Source: Candidatus Obscuribacterales bacterium
GTDB taxonomy: Bacteria > Cyanobacteriota > Vampirovibrionia > Obscuribacterales > Obscuribacteraceae
Assembly (NCBI GenBank): GCA_019745415.1
Contig: JAIETF010000036.1
Location: 1 to 48,141, forward strand
DNA length: 48,141 nt
Reading direction: 5' to 3'
Shown here: positions 43,083-48,141 of the stretch, in pieces
Numbering within the stretch: position 1 is the stretch's first letter
Layout: every line of letters begins with the position of its first letter
Notes under the pieces: generated by a model
What the model saw: only the letters and a program-made list of their open reading frames with translations
Database searches by the model: none
Told to the model about the DNA's origin: nothing
Program-made: the position numbers and the translations under genes

Positions 43083-43936
43083 TGCAAAATTTCGGAAGCA
43101 GCGTCTGCAAGACGGGCGAATTTCTCAAGCGAAATTGTTTCAGCTCTGGCTGAGGGGGATATGCCGTGTTTGATCAGCAAGGCCGTCAATTCGTTGTCGG
43201 GTAGACCAAGAAAAGCAAGATTATTGCGAATCATCTTGCGTCTTTCTTTAAAGCCGCTGGCGACAAGTTTGCGCAGAATATGGAGGTCTTTCACCCGAAC
43301 CGCCGGTTCAGCCCGCTTGACCAGTTGAATTACCGCTGAATCAACTTTTGGCTTTGGCACAAAATGTTCGGCTTTGACCTTACACAAAAATTTGCTCTCA
43401 GCATAGTAGTTAGCTAAAACAGTCAATTGACCAAAATCTTTAGTTCCCGGTTCGGCTGTTACCCTTCTAGCCAATTCCAACTGCACCATCATGGTCAGAG
43501 AATGCAAATAGGGCAGCCACGGTGATGGACTGTCTATTTCGCCCAGCACCTTAACCAAGATAGGCGATGTGATCTGATAAGGCACATTTCCCACTACTTT
43601 CACATTTTTTGCCGCTAGATCAGCTGGTTCGAACTTGAGAAAGTCTTGGTTGACCACTGTCAGATTTTTGTGTTCTGCGGCAAGCTGACCAAGGCGCTCG
43701 GCCAAGCTTTCATCGAGTTCTACGGCAATGACTCGCGCACCGGTGGTGACCAGATGTTCGGTGAGAAAGCCTAACCCCGGACCAATCTCAACAATGGTAT
43801 CGCCCGGACCGGCTTTGAGCGAATCGCTCACTAACTTATGATAGGTGGGTTCAACTAAAAAATTCTGGGAGAGTCTCTTCTTTGCTCTTACCACCATAGC
43901 CCGGCGGTAAAGGTCTTCCCTGGTCATAGAGGGCAT
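43079..43936 (-). CDS. rsmA: 16S rRNA dimethyladenosine transferase
   Basis: KsgA/RsmA dimethylates the two adjacent adenines near the 3' end of 16S rRNA during small-subunit assembly. Motifs are SQNFLVEPTYHKLV at the start, the SAM loop VEIGPGLGFLTEHL, the acidic residue in VIAVELDESLA, and the catalytic NVPYQITSPILVKVL (a Val version of N-L-P-Y). The length of 285 residues is normal. The ATG follows the CNNM stop with no gap (TGA-ATG) and the stop overlaps the ispE start. Pairing of ksgA with ispE is common in bacteria, which supports both calls. Confidence 0.95.
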   Translation of the reverse strand: MPSMTREDLYRRAMVVRAKKRLSQNFLVEPTYHKLVSDSLKAGPGDTIVEIGPGLGFLTEHLVTTGARVIAVELDESLAERLGQLAAEHKNLTVVNQDFLKFEPADLAAKNVKVVGNVPYQITSPILVKVLGEIDSPSPWLPYLHSLTMMVQLELARRVTAEPGTKDFGQLTVLANYYAESKFLCKVKAEHFVPKPKVDSAVIQLVKRAEPAVRVKDLHILRKLVASGFKERRKMIRNNLAFLGLPDNELTALLIKHGISPSARAETISLEKFARLADAASEILQ

Positions 43937-45400
43937 TCAGGAACCTTCCTCTTGCTGTTTCTGACCTGAATTTTTATTGCTCTTGCCCGTACCCTGTCCA
44001 TTCTTGCCATTGGCTCCCGATTTCTCGTTGCCTTCAGGTTCAGGCTTGATTGCATTATTTGCTTGGGTAAGAATTTGGGTGGTTTCACTGTCGTTTGCTT
44101 CCATCCTGACCAGTCGCAGTTTCATAATTCGGTGCCTATCCGATTCAACTACTGTCAAAAGGCAGCCTTTAGATTCCACCTGATCACCCGGTTGAGGCTC
44201 GCGTCCCAGTCTGCCAAAGACATGTCCGCCCACCGTGTTGAATTCCTCGTCTTCTATTTCCAGACCCAATTTCTCATTGGCTTCATCCAAGGTCAGCTTT
44301 GCGTCAATTAAGTAAGAGCCGTCTTCTTCCTGGGTGATGAACTCTTCTACAATCTCGTGTTCGTCGGCAATGTCTCCCACCAACTCTTCAAGAAGATCTT
44401 CCAAGGTGACTATCCCTTGGGTGCCGCCGTATTCATTCATGACCACTGCCATGTGAGTTTTTGTGCGCTTGAATTCGGTGAGCAAGTCTTTCAGATTCTT
44501 GTTTTCAGGCACAATCAAGACTTTGCGAGCCAATTCTCTAATATGAGCATTCTCTTTGTGCTCCATGATTGCCCTTAGCCCGTCCCTTATATGGACAACC
44601 CCAAAAATGTTGTCTACGTCTTCATCATAGACAGGCAGTCTTGAATGACCGTGCTTAAGTGCCTCAGTTACAAAAGTCTTTACTGTGGCTTCGGCTGAGA
44701 CACAAACCATGTCGATACGCGGTGTCATGACTTCGCTCGCCGTTGTATCGGCAAAGTCGAAGACACTGTGAAGCATTTCTTCCTGTTGCGATTCAAGAAC
44801 ACCCTCTTCATGGCTAGCCGAAACTAGCATTTTCAGCTCTTCTTCAGAGTGAACAGTATGTGTGGATGGGGGCTCCTTGATCTTCAAGACGCTGACAATG
44901 ATAGCTGTTGTTCCATTCAATATTTTGAGGAAGGGCCAAGTGATTATGCACCAGAAGTGCATCGGCAGCACAGTGGCCAAAATCACTGTTTCAGCACGGC
45001 TATAAGAGAGCATTTTCGGCAGCAGTTCGCCGCCTACAGTTTGAACATAAGCTGTAAAAGTAAAGGCGGCAGCATATGAGAACCAACGCATACTCTCAAT
45101 GGTCTTGTGGCTCCAGGCTGCCTGCTCGCCCACATGTCTGGCGTGTTCGGCGATGCCTTCCGCTAGTGCAGATTCACCGGCAGCACCAAGCAACAGGGTG
45201 GCTATGGTTATGCCTAGCTGACAGGCCGAAATGAACTTCTCAGGATCATCCAGATAAAGCTGAGTTTTCTTGGCAAACATGTTGCCTTTCTCAGCCAGGT
45301 GGTCGATGCGAGTGCGTCTAACGCGGGCGAGCCCCATCTCCGCCGCAACGAAGAAGGCGTTCATCAAAATTAGAATTGGTATCCAGGCGATTTGGTACAA
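43937..45400 (-). CDS. CNNM/CBS-domain membrane protein (TlyC/CorC family)
   Basis: A 487-residue inner-membrane protein of the hemolysin C/CorC family. The CNNM (DUF21) membrane domain covers about residues 1-185 and begins ILILMNAFFVAAEMGLARVRRTR. A CBS pair follows at about 205-325 (VMTPRIDMVCVSAEATVK ... GVVHIRDGL ... MAVVMNEYGGTQGIVTLEDLLEELVGDI). The CorC_HlyC domain lies at about 345-425, and there is a polar Lys/Asn/Gln tail. Family members move or regulate magnesium or related divalent ions. The start is TTG 45400, close to the normal family N-terminus. It is the first gene of a tight four-gene operon. Confidence 0.9.
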   Translation of the reverse strand: MYQIAWIPILILMNAFFVAAEMGLARVRRTRIDHLAEKGNMFAKKTQLYLDDPEKFISACQLGITIATLLLGAAGESALAEGIAEHARHVGEQAAWSHKTIESMRWFSYAAAFTFTAYVQTVGGELLPKMLSYSRAETVILATVLPMHFWCIITWPFLKILNGTTAIIVSVLKIKEPPSTHTVHSEEELKMLVSASHEEGVLESQQEEMLHSVFDFADTTASEVMTPRIDMVCVSAEATVKTFVTEALKHGHSRLPVYDEDVDNIFGVVHIRDGLRAIMEHKENAHIRELARKVLIVPENKNLKDLLTEFKRTKTHMAVVMNEYGGTQGIVTLEDLLEELVGDIADEHEIVEEFITQEEDGSYLIDAKLTLDEANEKLGLEIEDEEFNTVGGHVFGRLGREPQPGDQVESKGCLLTVVESDRHRIMKLRLVRMEANDSETTQILTQANNAIKPEPEGNEKSGANGKNGQGTGKSNKNSGQKQQEEGS

Positions 45401-45845
45401 AGCAATAAAGGCTCAGCTTCTAACTGAACCTGTCTCCTTCATTTTATGGACGCCTGAGAGTCTGTGCTTTGCCCCGAAAAAAGTCAGGCTGCACAACTGG
45501 GGAGGGTCGTCTGATTCTTTACTTGCCGTACTGCTTGCCGTACCGCTACTAAGAGGGTCGTCCATCAAAGTGCTGTATTGTCTCTCAAGCTGCCTCGAAA
45601 ATTAATTCCTATTCGGTTTGAGCGGCAGTCGCCCAATCGAAAAAAAACTCTAGCGCTTCCAATATAGATTCCAGAGTTAAAACAATCCTACCACATGCTC
45701 TAATGGGGCAAACCAGTAATTTAATACTCGTCAAGAGGATTTCTTTAATCACTGGTAGGCAAATTCAAAGGTTATCAAGAAATTACTTTGCCATCCCTAT
45801 AAATTACTCCTGCTATGCCATAATTTGTCTGTCTTTCGGCTACTA
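45401..45845. other. Gene-free divergent region upstream of the CNNM operon
   Basis: 445 bp with no supportable gene. It holds a near-direct repeat CTTGCCGTAC (around 45518 and 45530) and two GAGGGTCGTC copies. On the minus strand a 6-bp pair AACTCT/AGAGTT (45646-45651 with 45673-45678) is followed by a run of T, a weak terminator-like form. An AT-rich imperfect inverted repeat (45712-45756) is listed separately. Promoters for both flanking genes must lie here, but I could not pick one with confidence. Confidence 0.4.
45712..45756. repeat. Imperfect inverted repeat ACCAGTnATT ... AATnACTGGT
   Basis: Outer arms ACCAGT (45712-45717) and ACTGGT (45751-45756) pair fully. One mismatch is followed by three more pairs (ATT/AAT), and the loop is about 25 nt. 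It lies between divergent genes, so it could be an operator or a leader structure; support is only the symmetry. Confidence 0.3.
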
Positions 45846-46454
45846 ATGAGAAGTATGAGATTTCTTAAAAGTAAAAGCGCATTGGTCTGGCAGGGCGGCT
45901 TTTTGGCTCTGAGCTTGCTCTTGGCTTGCTCGCTGCAGCCTGCTTTGGCTGAAACAAAAACAAACAATAGTAAAGACAAAAATTCAACCGATATCGGTTT
46001 AGTTGAGCAGGCTGGAAGCCAAGCGCAGAATTTGCCAAGCCAAGCCGGTTCCGGCAGAGCCAAGCAGATTGCCGTCGCCATACCCGGCGTGGGCGAGGCT
46101 AAAATAGTGGTTACACCCGCTCCTTCAGTAGTCAAGGCAGGTAAACCTCTGGTTCAGTCTGGTTTGCCCTCTGGTTCCAATATTTCAGTTAAACTGCCGC
46201 GTTCAGTCGATCAGGCTCTAGATGACCTTTCCGAAGTCGGCAAGCGTTCCAAAGAGGGAGCTTTCCAGCTCTATCAGGAAATGAACAAAATTCTGCACTG
46301 GATTGGTGTTTATCTGAAGCAGCATTTCCATACTCCTGATTTGACTCCGGGGGCTTATCCCTATGTCCAGACCCATGAGATTAATCCGGGCAGTTTCGCT
46401 CACAAGATTGTCTATGGCAGAGATGGGCGAATCAAGACGATAGTGCAGCGCTAG
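45846..46454 (+). CDS. Small exported protein, unknown function
   Basis: Not recognised. About 202 residues from ATG 45846 (other starts: TTG 45825, ATG 45855; none has a clear ribosome-binding site). A signal peptide (LALSLLLACSLQPALAET) is followed by a Ser/Gly/Ala-rich linker and a C-terminal part of about 90 residues. That part has a helical stretch (VDQALDDLSEVGKRSKEGAFQLYQEMNKILHWIGVYLKQHF) and ends in short strands. The cysteine in LLACS might be a lipobox, though the context is not typical. Its linker codons contain the ACCGATATCGGT palindrome (45987-45998). The last 23 bp overlap the convergent DUF4013-like gene. Confidence 0.6.
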   Translation: MRSMRFLKSKSALVWQGGFLALSLLLACSLQPALAETKTNNSKDKNSTDIGLVEQAGSQAQNLPSQAGSGRAKQIAVAIPGVGEAKIVVTPAPSVVKAGKPLVQSGLPSGSNISVKLPRSVDQALDDLSEVGKRSKEGAFQLYQEMNKILHWIGVYLKQHFHTPDLTPGAYPYVQTHEINPGSFAHKIVYGRDGRIKTIVQR

Positions 46455-47163
46455 TAGGCGAGTCGTCTTGGGGTGTTTCACCAGGTTTGGCAGTCTCTCT
46501 CCAGACTAGAGCGATCATTCTTGCTTGCACTACTTGAGCAAGCAAAGTGAGAAAAGGCGAAATAATTAAACCGATAAATGTCAGTCCGGGCAGGAAAGAA
46601 GCAAGAAAGATTAGACTCAGCCCTGCCAGCCAGACGAGCAGAAACTTTCCAGGGGCTCTCATTATTCGTGCACTAACCTTCAGCCATTGAAAGCCTGATT
46701 TCATGCTCTCTTCTTGGGCGAAATTGGCCATGAGTATCGAAGTAAAAAAGGAAGTGAGGACAAAGTAGCAATAAACACTGAGGAAGGTAGTCATTCCCCA
46801 GGTGGTGAAGCCTTTGCTGGCTACAAAGGTGCTGCCGGAGGCAACTCCTTGCGTCAGGAAAAGTGCAAGCAGCGCCAAGCCGCCGAACTGGAAGAAGAGA
46901 GTTACTGCCAGCCAGCTAATGCCAGAAATCATTAGGTCGACGAATTGATCCCATTCCGGAAGTTCTTTGCTGCCCTTTATGTAACTGCGCATCACTCTGA
47001 GCAGGTAACCGTTTGTGATACCGCCCATGATGACGCTCAGGGGCAAAAAGAGTGGGTTGAACAGGAAGACGAGCAGAGCAGTGAGATTGACTGAAGTGCC
47101 AATTGCTAATTTGCTGAGCCAGTTCTGATCAACTAGCATTTCTTTGAAAGTAAAGGTGTTCAT
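46432..47163 (-). CDS. DUF4013-like membrane protein
   Basis: A 243-residue integral membrane protein with about five to six TM helices. The N-terminal half carries the DUF4013 pattern: G-x-x-N-G-Y-L-L-R-V-M-R, then ELPEWDQFVDLMISGISW, followed by long hydrophobic helices. The function of the family is unknown. The start ATG at 47161-47163 is itself the last unit of a pentanucleotide array (next entry). GAAAAG units further upstream may serve as the ribosome-binding site. The 3' end overlaps the convergent exported-protein gene by 23 bp. Confidence 0.8.
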   Translation of the reverse strand: MNTFTFKEMLVDQNWLSKLAIGTSVNLTALLVFLFNPLFLPLSVIMGGITNGYLLRVMRSYIKGSKELPEWDQFVDLMISGISWLAVTLFFQFGGLALLALFLTQGVASGSTFVASKGFTTWGMTTFLSVYCYFVLTSFFTSILMANFAQEESMKSGFQWLKVSARIMRAPGKFLLVWLAGLSLIFLASFLPGLTFIGLIISPFLTLLAQVVQARMIALVWRETAKPGETPQDDSPTSAALSS

Positions 47164-47220
47164 TTCATTTCATTTCAATTCAATTCAATTCTTTTCTTTT
47201 CTTTTCGATTCGATTCGCTG
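47161..47220 (-). repeat. Stepwise pentanucleotide array covering leader and start codon
   Basis: Twelve 5-bp units on the plus strand: (CATTT)3 (CAATT)3 (CTTTT)3 (CGATT)2 CGCTG. On the coding (minus) strand this reads AATCG x2, AAAAG x3, AATTG x3, AAATG x3, directly before the second codon. The last AAATG supplies the start ATG. The two earlier AAATG units give ATG AAA TGA mini-frames in other phases. Each block differs from its neighbour by one or two bases. Confidence 0.9.
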
Positions 47221-47230
47221 AGCAAAATTC

Positions 47231-48004
47231 TTATATCCACTGAGCTAGCTTATCGAACAGTGCAAAGTCCGTCATGTTGAAAACCACCGGTGTGACTGAA
47301 ATATAGCCCTGGTTGACGGCATAAACATCAGAGCTGGTCGACTCCGAATCTTCGATGGCATGACCTGAAAGCCAATAATAGTCACGTCCGTTCGGATCGG
47401 AACGCTTGTCGAAGCTGTCTTTGTAGAGGCGCAGTCCCAGTTCGGCAAGCTTTGCCCCCTTTACTTCTTCTTTTCTGAGAGCTGGTACGTTTATGTTTAT
47501 TAGGCCGCGAGCAGTACGCGGTGCATCTTTTAGCTTGCCGAGCAATTCGCCGATGTAATGGGCGGCCGTTTCATAGACAAAGCGTTTGTCTTGCTTGGCG
47601 CTGACGGCGATAGCAGGGATATCCATAAAGGCGGCTTCCATGGCGGCAGCGACTGTGCCTGAATAAAGCAGATCGCTGCCCAGGTTAGGTCCTGAATTAA
47701 TGCCGGAGACTACCACATCGGGAGGCGCCGGCATTAATTCGCAAACCGCTAGTTTTACGCAATCAGCCGGAGTGCCGGTTGTGGACCAGGCCCCCTTGAC
47801 CGTATTATCTTGAAAATCGAAAGCTGATTCTTCGTGTTGAACCCTGAGGGGCTTGTGCAATGTGAGCGAATGACCGGTGGCGCTGCGCTGACGGTCGGGG
47901 GCGCAAACATATACCTCGTGGCGGCTGTCATTAGCTAAATGGGCGGCCAGTACCGCCAGACCCGGTGCATGAATGCCGTCGTCATTAGATAGAAGAATTC
48001 TCAC
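47231..48004 (-). CDS. surE: 5'/3'-nucleotidase SurE
   Basis: Metal-dependent nucleoside monophosphate phosphatase, 257 residues, normal for the family. It shows the N-terminal metal motif MRILLSNDDGIHAPGL (Asp8, Asp9), PDRQRSATGHSLTLHKPL, the metal-binding SGINSGPNLGSDLLYSGTVAAAMEA, and INVP near the C-terminal third. SurE removes phosphate from nucleotides in stress and stationary phase. ATG 48004 is at the family N-terminus. It is divergent from the gene starting at the right edge, with 94 bp between them. Confidence 0.95.
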   Translation of the reverse strand: MRILLSNDDGIHAPGLAVLAAHLANDSRHEVYVCAPDRQRSATGHSLTLHKPLRVQHEESAFDFQDNTVKGAWSTTGTPADCVKLAVCELMPAPPDVVVSGINSGPNLGSDLLYSGTVAAAMEAAFMDIPAIAVSAKQDKRFVYETAAHYIGELLGKLKDAPRTARGLININVPALRKEEVKGAKLAELGLRLYKDSFDKRSDPNGRDYYWLSGHAIEDSESTSSDVYAVNQGYISVTPVVFNMTDFALFDKLAQWI

Positions 48005-48098
48005 TTTGTGCTTCCTGTGTTATAGAACAGCCTGCCCAGCCGTTCTTTGTAAGTGTTGCCCTTAAGACCTCTTTGCTTCTATTTAACGAGGAGGGCAA

Positions 48099-48141
48099 AT
48101 GACTTACTATTATATAGTTACCGCAACTCCCAGGGAAATCT
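48099..48141 (+). CDS. Start of a gene cut by the window edge
   Basis: ATG 48099 is preceded by GAGGAGGG (48088-48095), a strong ribosome-binding site, and an open frame of 14 codons (MTYYYIVTATPREI) runs to the edge. It is too short to name. Confidence 0.55.
   Translation, partial: MTYYYIVTATPREI

Noticed and set aside
1..48141. tRNA, rRNA or known riboswitch
   Set aside because: Gaps were read for cloverleaf and conserved-loop patterns; none was convincing.

Overview
The window looks like a chromosomal stretch of a diderm, non-photosynthetic bacterium. My best guess is a member of the Obscuribacterales/Melainabacteria (Vampirovibrionia), a sister lineage of the photosynthetic Cyanobacteria. 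This is an inference, resting on: an outer-membrane apparatus (TolC-type channel, RND pumps, a beta-barrel); Hanks-type Ser/Thr kinases fused to TPR or multi-TM parts; many secreted TPR, leucine-rich and glycine-rich proteins; and the mix of housekeeping genes (fabV, ksgA, ispE, nth, surE). The standard bacterial code fits. TTG and GTG starts are common. No rRNA, tRNA, CRISPR array, prophage or complete insertion sequence was seen.

Layout. 1-4.2 kb: two convergent genes, a membrane-anchored Gln/Ser-rich protein and a secreted TPR-metzincin protease. 4.3-10.3 kb: a signalling block with two small membrane or secreted proteins leading into a TPR-tailed Ser/Thr kinase, then a thioredoxin-like protein coupled to a second kinase with an eight-TM sensor-like front half. 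10.4-13.8 kb: a 34-bp perfect palindrome, fabV, a beta-barrel gene whose signal peptide is cut off by an in-frame TGA, a rhodanese and a TerB-like small protein. 13.8-17 kb: a large SF2 helicase with a membrane hairpin. 17.2-21.9 kb: an AttEFGH-like ABC module (ATPase, FtsX/MacB-type permease, AttH/CrtC lipocalin-like protein). 22-24.8 kb: two secreted proteins of unknown function, one with TPRs. 24.8-27.8 kb: a family-4-like uracil-DNA glycosylase, a protein carrying the zinc ribbon and HTH of IS1595 transposases without a catalytic domain, and a secreted LRR protein. 27.9-40.5 kb: a tripartite efflux locus (NTF2-like secreted protein, glycine-rich surface protein, two tandem RND pumps and an adaptor on the minus strand, with a TolC-type channel divergent). 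40.5-48.1 kb: a small membrane protein, the CNNM/CBS - ksgA - ispE - nth operon, a small secreted protein, a DUF4013-like membrane protein behind a pentanucleotide array, surE, and the first codons of another gene.

The most unusual items are the ACCGATATCGGT palindrome (twice between genes with long A/T arms and once inside a gene), the TGA-interrupted barrel gene, the duplicated RND pumps behind a glycine-rich surface protein, the domesticated-transposase-like regulator, the membrane-hairpin helicase and the stepwise pentamer array at the start of the DUF4013-like gene. Short tandem duplications of 15, 18 or 21 bp recur across the window, mostly in linkers of exported proteins.
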